A DNA stretch of 64,000 bases, taken from assembly GCF_050624435.1 (NCBI RefSeq), contig NC_134530.1, forward strand, positions 144,314,721 through 144,378,720. Direction: 5' to 3'. The notes below the pieces were generated by a model. That model was given only the letters and a program-made list of their open reading frames with translations. It did no database searches and was not told the origin of the DNA. This document shows positions 34,921 through 46,800 of the stretch, one piece after another; within the stretch, counting starts at the first letter, position 1, and every line of letters starts with the position of its first letter. A program made the translations under genes and the position numbers. Source of the stretch: Tenrec ecaudatus. Lineage: Eukaryota; Chordata; Mammalia; Afrosoricida; Tenrecidae.

Positions 34921-35475
34921 AACAATGTACAATCCTTGGAGCACACAGGCTGATGTGGCCTATGGAGAATGTTGTACACCTGGAAAAGATCGAGTTTAAA
35001 GTCCTGGCTGTCTGTAGTGAACGGCCTGGGCCACTGAGGGCTGAATAAAACGAGGTCCCAAAGGCCCCATTAGGAACGTGACCCGGGCTTACTTTCCCAA
35101 TGGACGGTGACATACTTCACCTTGAGTGTTTCCCAGTGGCAGGCTGTCGCACTGGCTCACTCACCAGCAGAAGCGGCGTTGCCTTCTTCCACACAGACAG
35201 ACTACCACCACCTCCTGACGTGGATTTCCAGTAAGGTTCGCTAATCACTCTGGTAGGAGTGTCTGTTAATTTGGGGTGATTGTAGAACAATGTTGTGTGG
35301 GAGGAACTGCTTGGTCTTCTCCCGCTCCCCTCAAAATGGGAAACTGACCTACTTGGATTGAGGAGTCCCTTGTCGAAGTGGTTTTTATGGTGTACAAATA
35401 GGGGGGTGATATGGTCCATGAGCACTAGGCAGGCACACTACCTCATTACTGGAGACCTGATTAGATTAGATGGTC
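34921..35475. other. Intergenic, nothing assigned
   Basis: No recognised gene or element. Confidence 0.4.
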
Positions 35476-35479
35476 TGAG

Positions 35480-35745
35480 AACACAAGTCTGCCTTTGTCT
35501 TGGCGTTTATCCTTACAGTGATGGTGTCATACACATTTGTCCTTTTGTGATTGATTCATTCACTCAGCATAATAGTTTCCAGGTCCATGCAAATCACACT
35601 GTGTTTCATGGGTTTCGTCGCTGGTTTTTAGGGATGTATAGTATTCCATCATGTGTACATACCAGTTTTCTGCAATTGTGAACTTTGATGAAATGAGCAT
35701 GGGAGAATACACGTCTGCTCATGTTCTGTCAGAGTGGTCTTGTAG
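35480..35745 (-). mobile_element. Old L1 3' fragment, reverse
   Basis: cactcagcataatagtttcc, gggatgtatagtattccat and catgtgtacataccag follow the reversed 3' end of old mammalian L1 elements. Confidence 0.6.
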
Positions 35746-35774
35746 GCATCATGTCACGATACTGCTTGGTTAAT

Positions 35775-36325
35775 TCACTGGTGGCTTTCTATTTCCTTCA
35801 GAATCAAATCTAAAGTCCTGGCCCTGACCTTCAAGGCCATGCCTTATCTCACTGGCTCACTCGGTTCCAGCCACAGAGACTGCAGAGCCTCTGCACTGTG
35901 CCAGTTCTTCTGCTGGGGCTACTTCCATGATCTGTGTGTAGCTTTCTCCTGCATGTCTTTCAAGACCCATTAGAGGGTCTCCTCATGGTTGTCTTCTTGA
36001 ACCAGCCATCGAAAATATCCCGGCCTCTAGCAATTCACCTTCTAATCCTTTGTTTTATCAGAGTAGTTGTTTCTTTTTTATTTATTCGTGTGTCCCATGA
36101 AGAAATTTGTTTCTCCTTCTATCCCACAGGAAGCTCACACTCACTGTGCTGGAGTCCAGGTTCACTCATTGGCCGAGTGCAGGGTAGGGCTGCCCGGGAG
36201 TGTCTGAGACCATAGCTGGTCACGGAAGCAGAAAGGCCTGTCTTTCTCGGGCGGAGCTGCCAACCTTGATGACTCCAGCCTTCCGGAGGGCAGGAAGTAG
36301 TCAGTAAATGTCTGTCGAATGACCA
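35775..36325 (+). mobile_element. L2 LINE 3' fragment
   Basis: aatctaaagtcctggccct, ccttcaaggccatgcctta, ctttcaagacccattaga and the closing agtcagtaaatgtctgtcga match the L2 3' end order. Old and diverged. Confidence 0.65.
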
Positions 36326-36429
36326 CACCGTCATTGTTTATTTCTTTCTTTTCTTAGTGTATGTCTTCCCCAATGTGAATGCACACTCCAGGAGGACTGG
36401 GACTTCATCCGGCTTAGTCCACTCCTCGA

Positions 36430-36625
36430 GCCCCTCCCAGCCCTGAACAGGCCTGTCTGTAAGAGACAGGTGGAAACAAGGATCTGATGCCGAGGCTCAA
36501 GTGGAGAGTAAATGTTTTGAGAATGAAGAGGGCAACGAATGTACAAATGTGCTTGACAATTGATGTATGAATGGACTGTGCTAAGAGTTATATGAGCCCC
36601 CAATGAAATGATTTTTTTAAAAGAT
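36430..36625 (+). repeat. LINE-like 3' tail, copy 5 (short)
   Basis: gctcaagtggagagtaaatg, aatgtacaaatgtgcttgac and gagccccc-AATGAAATGATTT: the tail of the family seen at 14960-15487, with the poly(A) signal altered. It ends 150 bp before the STRIP1 CpG island. Confidence 0.65.
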
Positions 36626-36769
36626 AGAGAGTGAAGGAGGGGCAACTAAACTGAAGGAACCAAAGTGGGGAGAGAGGGGACAGGGAAACTTAACAGATAA
36701 CAAACACATTTAAATTGGGCTAGGTAAGCAGACTTGGAATTTACAAGGCCTTGGAGGAAAAGAACACGT

Positions 36770-37800
36770 CAGGTAGGAGAAACCTCGCGAGATGTTGGAC
36801 ATCCAACATGGCGTCCGATACTTGACGCCACACTTACTATGGCGACCGGGGGGCGTGCCTGGAGGAAATCACGCGAGAGGTGCATCACGGCTGTGGCCCG
36901 AGAATTGAGCCGGGGGTGTGGAGCAGTCAAGATGGAGACGGCAGCCGGCGGCCCCAGCCCGCTGATCGCGAACAACAAGCAGCCCCAGCCGCCGCCGCCG
37001 CCTCCGCCCGCCGCCGCGCAGCCGCCCCCGGGCCCTCCGCGAGCCGGCGGGGGCCTGCTGCCCGCGGGGAAAGCCCGAGAGTTCAACCGGAACCAGCGCA
37101 AAGACTCGGAGGTCAGGAGCGCGGGGGGCGAGGCCGGCGCCGGGCGGGCGGCAGCGGAGGTCCGGCTTGGGCCGCTCTCCGGTCCAGCCCGGCTCCTAGA
37201 GGGGCCGCCGCGCCCGGCCGGGCCGCTGTCCGTTGACCCCTGGAGCAGCCGGAAGCAAGGCTGGCACCCCATCCTTGGGGGGCGTGGAGCGGAGGGTCCC
37301 CCCCACGGAGCCCAGCCGCCCAGGAGGAGCTGTAGAGCGGGCTCGGGGCGCGGCCGGGGGTCCCCAGCCTCCAGGAAGGCCGCCCCGTGTCAGTTCGAGG
37401 GTGAAGAGCCAGTGGTCTTCGGGCGCCCCCATCTCCTGATCGCCCCTGGGCGCGCAGGGGAGCGCGTCTGCGGCCAGGGAAGGGACCGACCGCGTTCAGG
37501 AAGCGCTGCGAAGCCGGACGGGGCTCCGGGGCGTTAATGACACCCGCGCCCCGCGGTGCCCGGCTGGGGCGGGCACAGGCGCCCCGCGCGCCCCTCTGAC
37601 CGGTGCCGGCCCGGCGGCCGGGTTTGGTGGTTGTGTGCCCCGCATCTGGGCCGGGGTGCGGCGAGGGCGCGTTTTAAACGGGTCGGGCGCCCCTCGGGGC
37701 GCACCCGGGTCCCTGGTCCGCAGTCAGTCGACTGCTCGCCGCACCCGGAGCGAAAGAATTCCTCCCGCCGCCGCCGCCGCCGCCTCGGGTGGAACCCTGA
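36770..37800. promoter_or_regulatory. STRIP1: CpG island, STRIP1 promoter
   Basis: About 1 kb of very GC- and CpG-rich sequence covering the 5' end of STRIP1, exon 1 and the start of intron 1, ending after a CCG repeat near 37770. It contains a ctcgcgaga motif (36784-36792), the core of the palindromic element of many housekeeping promoters, and YY1-like aacatggcg (36805-36813) and actatggcg (36836-36844). No TATA box is seen. This fits a broadly expressed gene. Confidence 0.8.
36784..36792. promoter_or_regulatory. STRIP1: CTCGCGAGA promoter motif
   Basis: Near-perfect TCTCGCGAGA palindrome about 140 bp before the STRIP1 start codon, a known core element of CpG-island promoters, with two YY1-like sites within 55 bp downstream. 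Confidence 0.6.
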
Positions 37801-40800
37801 ATGAACGCACGCTCGCGTTTGCGCAGCGCCGTGGTAGGACTTGTGAATCAGCACGCCCCTCCTGTGAGGTTGCCTCCACCTGAGACGACTCAGGTTTTTA
37901 TTAATGAGCAAGTATTCCTCATGGCCCACGAGGATGAGACTGTCTTTAGAGCTATGGAATCAGTCTCGCCAGACGTTTGTCTGTCGGCAAGCCCAAACCC
38001 GTCAACACTTGGCATGGCCCAAAGGTGAGGTACCCAGAGTTTGGAGAGTTTTTGGGGAGAAAAAGCAAAGAAAGAAACTGACCTTTCCAGAACTGGCTTG
38101 CCGGGTAGGGCTGTGGGGGTGGCCATGTACTTGATACCTTTTGAAGTGTGGAGAGTTATGACAACCCCAAATGGTGTGTGTTCAGTAAGCACCTGTCCCC
38201 AACAGTACAAGGATTACCTCCCAGTGTGGTGTGTGTGGGAGGAAAGCCATTCTGTGCTGCGGGGCCTTTTCCATCTGTCAATTCTCAACTGCAACTGGAG
38301 GAAGGGGCAGCTGAGGCGGCAGCGCCCACTGTGTCCCGAGCTGCTGCTGCCAGCCCTGTAACCAGAAAGAAGTGAGACATCCGGGTGCCCGGCACCTGGG
38401 GGGGGGGTCGGTCATTCAGTGCCCCAAAGACAGAGAGCATTTTGTTCATTCATCCCACCAGTACTTACTGGTTCATAACCACAGCCCTGCCAGGTTCTCT
38501 GCCGGGCACTGGGAGGTCATTGGTGCGCAAAAGAGACCATGTTCCTGCTCTCGAGGAATTTTCAGATTCTTCGGGAGGAGCCCTGGTGGCATGGTGTGCT
38601 GCTTATTGGGCTGCTAAGTGCAAGGTCAGCGGTTGAAACCATGAGCCACTCAGCGGGAGAAAGAAAGCCGAGGCTTTCTGCTCCTGTAGAGCGTTAGTCT
38701 CCAAAACCTCCGGGGGCAGTTCTACCCTGTCCTGCCCTGTAGAGTCAGCATCGGCTCTGTGGTGGTTCATCCAGAGACAAACACTCAACAAAATAACACT
38801 GTAAAAAAAAGCCTTGAGTGAAAACTAAGTAAGTGCTTTCAAGGAAAGGTGTAAGAGGGCTTCAAGAAGTGTGTGGGGCAGTGGAACGTGCCCTGTCTGT
38901 TTGGGGCCCCTCATGGACCTCAGCGTGGGTTTCTTGGGGGGGCAGAAGGGGGGGCCTGTGATGTCATGTGCGGCCTCCGGACTGAAACGCTGAAGGTTCA
39001 GGTCGACTGAGGCGCCTGGCAGAAAGGCCTGGCATTCTCCTGAACGCACAGGCCCCGCGCATCCTGGGGAGCACAGCACTGACCCGAGTGGGGCGGCTGT
39101 GGGTCTCAATACTTTTATCGGCCCAAGTGTTGTGCTGGAACATCAGAAGAGCAGAGGCAGTGGTGGCCTGTTACGCTTGTGCAGAAAGCTCTCCCCTGTC
39201 CTCCACAGGGCTATTCTGAGTCACCCGACCTGGATTTTGAGTATGCCGACACAGACAAGTGGGCTGCAGAGCTCTCTGGTACAGTACTAACTTCTTATAC
39301 ATTGGGAATGGAGAAGCCTTTTTAATTTTTAAAAAAATTTCCAGAAAATTGAAAGTGTGACTGTGTGTGTAATTTTCCCCTTTAATTATTCCTAGTGGTT
39401 ATGCCTTGGGCGGGCTATTTTTTCCCTTTTCCTTTTTATCAGTTCTAATGGTTACACAGTCGGCCGGTAACTGCAAGGTCAGCAGTTTGAAACCACCAAC
39501 TGCTTGCTCAGTGGGAGGCAGACAGGGCTTTTTACTCCCATAAAATATTACAGCCTTGGAAACCCACAGGGGCAGTTCTGGCAAAGAGAATGAAAATGTT
39601 AGGTATATAAAACATGCGAGTTACTTAGTATCTCCGGACTTCCGGTTGCTCTGCTCTTGTAGGGAGCCTCTCTGGGATAGCTGCTGATGCGTCCCATCCC
39701 CCACGTCCACCCCCCCCCCCCATCAGTGCCTCTCAGCAGAGGTTCACCAGACATGCCGTCAGTGTGGTTGCACCTCGCATCCGTGTCCCTGCTCCGGCAG
39801 CTTACGTGTGCTGAGAGGCCAGCCTGGGCTGTTTGCGAACCCCACAGAACAGGCGTCTCGTGAGGGGCTTCAAAATGTGGGCAGAACAATGGAATGAAAG
39901 AGTAGGGGGTTTCCCGACCCCTTGTTAAAGCCTGCTCGCCCAGGAGCTTGCCCGTCCGCCTCTGCTGCAGGGCCCTGGGGTTTCTTATAGCTTACCCTTC
40001 AGCTCTCAGCTGCGGGGCACACGCCGCACGGCAGAGCACTGGGGCCGTCAGGAGTCTGGACGAGGAAGGACGTGCCCAGGGTGGATGTGGGGCGTGGGCT
40101 GGGCTCACGGTGAGGGGCCTTTGTTCCTAACAGAGCTGTACAGCTACACGGAAGGGCCTGAGTTCCTGCTGAATAGAAAATGCTTTGAGGAAGACTTCCG
40201 AATCCATGGTGAGATGGGCCCGCACCCGGCACCACTCGAGTGAGCTGGCTTGCTGGCTTTCTCTGACTCAGCCAAGTGGCCTGTGAGCCGTGGTTGTGCA
40301 AGGCCTGATGGGGGCACGAAGCAAGGGCGCGCTGGTGGGGGCTTGTCAGAATGAGTGGGGTGGAGAGGGAGGGGGCATGGGAATCCAACTGCCTACTTAA
40401 AATTGTACTCCAAATGCCAGTACTCCCGTCTGGACAGACAATAGGACATCATGCCTTAGCCCAGAAGCCACTGGTCTTTTGAGCCGGCTGGTCCTTGGGC
40501 GGGATAGTACTGCGTCAGTCCCTGGTGAGGGCTTTTCTGGGTGTAGGTGTAATGGCTCGCTCACCCTGCAGTGACCGACAAGAAGTGGACTGAGCTGGAC
40601 ACCAACCAGCACCGGACCCATGCCATGAGGCTCCTGGATGGCTTGGAAGTCACTGCCAGGGAGAAGAGGCTCAAGGTTGCCCGGGCAATTCTCTATGTTG
40701 CTCAAGGTACTGAGTGGACGTCCCCTGGGGCCCCTGGCACCTCAGCCAGCTGCCTGGCCCAGGCCGAGGCGGGAAGGACCCGGCGAGCTCTGCCCTGTGC

Positions 40801-43800
40801 TTCTAGGCACCTTTGGGGAGTGTAGCTCGGAGGCGCAGGTGCAGTTCTGGATGCGCTACAACATCTTCCTGCTCCTGGAAGTGGGCACCTTCAACGCGCT
40901 GGTGGAGCTCCTAAACATGGAAATTGAGTGAGTTGGGCCGAGGGGGCAGGGGGTGGAGCTGGTAGGGCAGACCGACGGGGTGAGGTACGCTGCCCTGGCT
41001 GGAGGGCTGGTCCTGTTCTGAGCTCCAGGGCTGGAGAGTGGGGGAAGTTGCTCCCTTGGACCTTGACTGTGCAGGAGGCTTGCAGCTCTGTGATGTTCCA
41101 GGGCAGGCCTGCCGCAAAAGGACACCTTGAGTTTGAGCTCTCCTCGGAGCCTCCATGTTCCCTCAGCGTGAGCCAGGCCCGTGCCTGACACGGGGGCTGA
41201 GCAGAGCCAGCACCAGCCTTGGGTCAGCCCTGGCTCTTTGTCAGCTGCACAGGTCAGCTGCTGCTTGCCTGAGGGTGCCCCTGCTAAGCACACCCCTGAG
41301 CCCTGACCACATCCAGGTGTCCTTCTAGGGATGTTGCATCTACTGTGGGCCTGGAGATTGTTAGCACCCCATTTTGTAGAGGAGAGACAGACCCAGGAGG
41401 TGAGGTGACTTGCCCAAGGGCACGGCTAGTCACTGCCCCTTGGCCGGGAGGTGGAGACCCCTGTTCTTACTTGTGTGTTCTTCAGCCTCCGTGCACTCGC
41501 TAACGGTCACGGGAAAGTGCCGCCGCCGTCATCTTTGAATCCCGGTTTCCCATGGACTCTTTGAAGCACTCCACTGGGCAGCCCATGTCCAGCGAGTCCT
41601 CCTCTCCCTCCTGGCGGAGGGCTGACGCACGGTTCCTCCCTGCAGCAACAGCGCCGCCTGCAGCAGTGCCGTGAGGAAGCCCGCCATCTCCCTGGCTGAC
41701 AGCACAGACCTGAGGTGAGGCCTGGGAGACGCGGCCGGCTGTGTGTGCGCGTGTGTCGCGTGGCAAGCTGTGGCAGTGGTGGGCTCGCAGTGAGGGATGA
41801 GTAGGCTGTGCTGAAGCTGCCCCATAGGTGAGGTGCTGGGCGGGGGTCCCCAAAGGAAGAACCCCTGTTCACCCCATTTCTGTCAAAACCAGCCTCCTGT
41901 CATGGATAGGAAGCTTCCAGGCTCCAGGGTTGGGGTGCTCTGTACTTTCCTGACTGCCACTCCACTGAGGTTCACTCTGTCCCTGCCCTCTTTCCCTGTT
42001 TGTACATACTACGAGCTGAGGTCTGACAGACTCCCACTCCCACCGCTCACCCCCCTGGTGTCATTCTTATCCCAGGGAATGTCCGGCACTGAGTGCGTTT
42101 GGCTGTTCTCGCTCTCACTCATTCACTCAGCAGCTCCTGCCCTGGTGGGAGAGTGGTTAAACACTGGGCAGCCAGCCACAGGTCAGCAGTTGGACCCCCC
42201 CAGCTGCTCCTCAGGAGAAAGACCAGGCTTTCTCCTCCTGTGCAGAGTTCTCGGCTTGTACGCACGGGGACAGCTCTGCCCTGTTCCTGGGGCTGCATTG
42301 AGTTTGGTTCTGATTTTTTGTGTCCGCACCTTGCTGGGCTCTGGAGAAGCAAAACCATGAGGTTGGAGCCTAGCCTTAGTCTCGTGACCCCGAGAAGGCA
42401 GCCCGGGAGGGATAGCCTTAAACAGACCTTTCATCTGAGACGCACGGATCCTGTCGCCCTTTCTTCTGTCCCTCTCCCCAGCTGACAGCAGAGGAGGAGA
42501 GGCCACCAGGAAGGGAGGGCACCAAGGCCTTCCCTGCGACGCAGCCCTCTGAGGAACCGGGGGGAGGGGGAGCGAGCCCTTGATCCCCTGTCCAGCCCCC
42601 TGACAAGCTGGCTCTTGTCCCCAGGGTCCTGCTCAACATCATGTACCTGACCGTGGAGACGGTTCACCAGGAGTGTGAGGGCGACAAGGCTGAGTGGAGG
42701 GCCATGCGGCAGACCTTCAGGGCTGAGCTGGGTAGGATGCGGGGGCCGGCCAGAGGCTCCAGGGCTTGGGGTGTCCTGTTCTTGCCCATGGCCCTCCTGC
42801 CTCTGTGTCACCTCCAGGCTCCACGCTGTACAACAACGAGCCCTTCGCCATCATGCTGTTCGGGATGGTCACCAAGTTCTGCAGCGGCCATGCGCCTCAC
42901 TTCCCCATGAAGAAGGTCCTCTTGCTGCTTTGGAAGACGGTGCTGGTGAGTACCTCGGAGGAGGGGCGGGGGCTGCTCTGCCTGTTCCATCCATCACCCT
43001 TACCTATCCCCCCTCGCACTGTCCTGAACACTGGGTTTGTGTAAACGGAAAGGGGGTGACAGAGCAGCACTGAGGCTGCAGGGTGCTTGCTCTTTGAGCA
43101 GCCGGTGGGGGCTCCCGGGCTCGTCACTCACAGCGTGGCTGCTCCCCAGACCACGCTGCCTCGGGAAGTGACTCCTGACCCTGGAGGTGGTAAAGGGAGC
43201 TGAGGCCAAACTGGTTGAAATTCCAGCTAGTATAATTGGGGCCTCGTGTCAGAGGAAGGAAGCAGTGTGAGTATCGAGCTAGCCTTCACATTCCTTGGGG
43301 TGGCAGGAATCTGGACTTGGGGTCTGGCTGGAGAGGCCGTGGGTACCAGGGGGGTGGATCTGCTTGCCCATCAGGAGCCGCAGCTTGGGAAGCAAGTGGG
43401 GCTCAGCTCCCCACTCCTGTCAGACTGGGCCAGCTCGGGACCTGAGGGCTCGGTGGGTTGAAGGGCCTACTAAAAGCGGCCTGCTTGGTTTATCTCGGCC
43501 CTGCATCTTATTTGTCATGAAGCCTCGCTGAAGGCCGAGAGGACAGCTGCCAGGTTCTGAAACAGGGAAAGCAAGCAGCCGGCAAAGACTGCCCCGCGCT
43601 AGGTTTGGGCTTCCAGACAGGTTCTGAAGAAGCTGTTTCCCGTAAAATTTGAGCATGCAACAAAATATTTCCAATTTGCTTTTGGAACACTGGTTGAGAT
43701 AAGAAATACACCAAGATGTAAAATATACTTTTCTAGAAACTTGAAAGTTTGCTTTTACCTTCGAAGTTTTTAATTGACTGTTAGGTCATACAGGGAGTCA

Positions 43801-46800
43801 AGCATGCCGGCACGGTTCAGTCAGCCCGCATTCCCCCTCCTCCCCTCCGTGCTCCCTTTCTTGCTCCCCGTTCTTTGAGGTGGATTGAGTCCCTGTTGTA
43901 GCAGTTGTTGCCACTTACGGGGTCGTGAGCCTGGTCCGGGTGGGGTTCAGGGAGCAGGCGTGCATTTTCGCGTGGCCTCGCTGACCCTGGCTCTGCGTCC
44001 ATCCTGGCTGCCATGCAGTGCACGCTGGGTGGCTTTGAGGAGCTGCAGAGCATGAAGGCGGAGAAACGCTCGGCCCTGGGCCTGCCCCCGCTGCCCGAGG
44101 ACAGCATCACCGTGATCCGCAGCATGAGGGCCGCCTCGCCGCCAGCCTCTGCCTCCGACCTCATAGAGCAGCAGCAGCGGCGGGGCCGCCGAGAGCACAA
44201 GGTGAGGCCACCACAGCCCTGAGCCCCACGCCCCCTGGGGAGATGGATGGTGCCGAATCCTCGCCGATCATCTAGCCGCCAGGGCCACCCCTTGGTCCCC
44301 AACCAGGGTCTAGTGTTTAGGATGAGTGGGACCTTTGAGAGACAGGGACAAGACCAGATCTGATTTGGTCCCTTCTCTGGCCTCCCACTGCCTTGGTGCC
44401 CTCCCTTCCTGGTGGCCTCTCCTCGGCTGCTGCCAGCTCCGCCCATCTGCTTGCAGGCGCTGATCAAGCAGGACAACCTGGACGCCTTCAATGAGCGGGA
44501 CCCCTACAAGGCTGACGACGCCCGGGAGGAGGAGGAGGAGAACGATGACGACAGCACTCTGGAGGGGGAGACCTTCCCTCTGGAGCGGGACGAGGTGATG
44601 CCTCCCCCGCTGCAGCACCCCCAGACTGACCGGCTTACCTGCCCCAAGGGCCTCCCTTGGGCCCCCAAGGTCAGGTGAGTCTCCCACCTCTGGAACACTC
44701 TTAGCTCCTGACTCCAGAGCCCTCCCCACCTCCCGCAGACACAGATACACAGGGCTGGACCAAGCTGAGCACAGCCCCAGGACGAGGCTCTAGCCGGGAA
44801 CGCTGCGGCTGGCCTCTGGGTGGTGCCTGAGCCTCGAGTTAGACAGGATGCCAGGGCAGGGTTTTTGTAGAAAAAGAAAGCCAAGGACACTCAGCAGAAG
44901 GTGTTCTCCCTCGGGGTTTGCATGGTCTTCAACTGGCAGTTGCTAGATGGAGCGGAGTCCTGTCAAACCGTCCTGAGTTGTGCTCAGTGTGGGAGAGCCC
45001 GTGGGTGGAAAGGTATCCAGAGTCCTGTGAATGGTGTCTGCTTGGAAGTGGGAGACATGCCAGTGCCAGGAAGCCACCCTCTCAGTGGTCAGCCACCTGT
45101 GACAGGGACCCCAAACAGGTGACTGGGAATCATCCGATTGTTTGAAACAAAGGCACAGCCCGTTTATAGCTCATGGTTAGAAAATGTTTACACAGAAAGC
45201 AAGTCTCAAGTAAGCTGTTTTAAGCTTGATGGATGGCTTCCACCTTAGGAATACATTCAAACAATTCCAAAGAAAGAAAATTCTAGACGGATATTAAAAT
45301 AGTGAAGGTTACAGTGTTTACTCTCTTACCCCTCCCACAAGAAAAGCAGTGTGGGGCCTTTTCCTTCCCCTGGCTTCCCAGTTTCTGGAAGGCTGGGGCT
45401 TCTCTTAGCCCTGCCACCTTGAGGCCCCGCTGGCCACACCTCCCTGTGCTTTCTCTGGCAGAGAGAAGGACATTGAGACGTTCCTCGAGTCCAGCCGCAG
45501 CAAGTTCATAGGCTACACCCTTGGCAGGTGAGCGCCATTTGAGCCACTCTGGCAGGGTGGCGGCAGGAAGCTCCTCGACTGGCCTTTGCCGTGTAGGGAC
45601 CATACAAGCCTGCTCTGGGCTTAACGCAAAGCCTCCTTTGTTCTCCAGCGACACGAGCACCGTGGTGGGGCTGCCCAGGCCGATCCATGAAAGCATCAAG
45701 ACACTGAGGCAGGTGAGTGGCTCTGGGGGAGCTCTGGTTTCATTTGGTCCAATTGGGGGAAGTGCGCCCAGCCCGCCGGGAGCAGTCTGACCTGGGAGGC
45801 GGGCAGGAGCAGCAGGGCCTGGACAACAGGCCTTTGTCGGCTGTGCTGGTCAAAGCTGAACTTGTGCGTGGACTCGCTGGGTTCTCTAACGATCATATGA
45901 GTGGGCTGTTGCTGGGGTCTTAAGGGACCCCTTTTCCTTCCTAACCCACATTCCAAGAGGAAGTAGAGCAGAAGGCAAGGGTAGAGGGAAATGCCAGCGC
46001 TAGCGTCCGGCCGAGGGCTGGGCCTTGGATACGTAGGGTTGGGCGTGCTCCTGCCTCTCGCCGGGCTCTCGGCTCTGGGGAGCATGCCTCAGCACGTGCT
46101 CCTGAGGGGCCGCCAGGGGCTGGGAAAGCAACGCTGATGCGGAAAGCTCGTGAGGCCTCAGAGCCCGCTGTGGTGCCTGTCGATGAAGTTTACTCCGAAG
46201 CCGGCCGGACAGGGAGGAGGAAGAGCACGACTCCGTGTGGTCGCTCTGTCTGGCACCCGTGCCCTCGGGCAGCAGGTGGTTGACCTGACCGCCTTTGAGC
46301 AGTGGGCCCTTGCTGTCACGAGCAATCTGAAGAAACTGAGGCATAGACATGAATAGGCAATTTACCAAAGACAGCGTCCACGTGACTGACAACCATATGA
46401 TGAAATGTTCGTGATCATTTATAATAAGGGAAATACAAATTCAAACAACAACGAGATAATACCTCACCTTTGGAAAATTCAGTAAATCAGGAAATAAATG
46501 CTGGAGAGGCTGTGGAGAGAGATGAACAAACACCCTTACGTTGCTAATGGGACAGTAGAATTGTACAATCAGTATGGAATCTCCTTAAACAAATGCAAAT
46601 CCAAGTACCTTCTGAAGAAATAGCATAGCACGAACAGATGTGTACACCCGTGTATTGCAGCAATTTCCACAATAGCATACACTTGAAAACAACCCAAAAA
46701 CCCCAACTAAAATGGAGTGGCTCAGCAAGCGCTGGTACGTCCATACTATGGAATTGTGTGTCAATTAAAAAATAATGCCAATGATAACGCTCTTAAACAC

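Noticed and set aside
36734-37537. 267-residue open frame over the STRIP1 CpG island
   Set aside because: It is STRIP1 exon 1 extended upstream and into intron 1. The exon must stop at 37111 to join exon 2, and GC-rich DNA rarely has stops.
43817-44491. 224-residue minus-strand open frame
   Set aside because: Antisense to STRIP1 exons 9 and 10. No family resemblance and no promoter or splice support.
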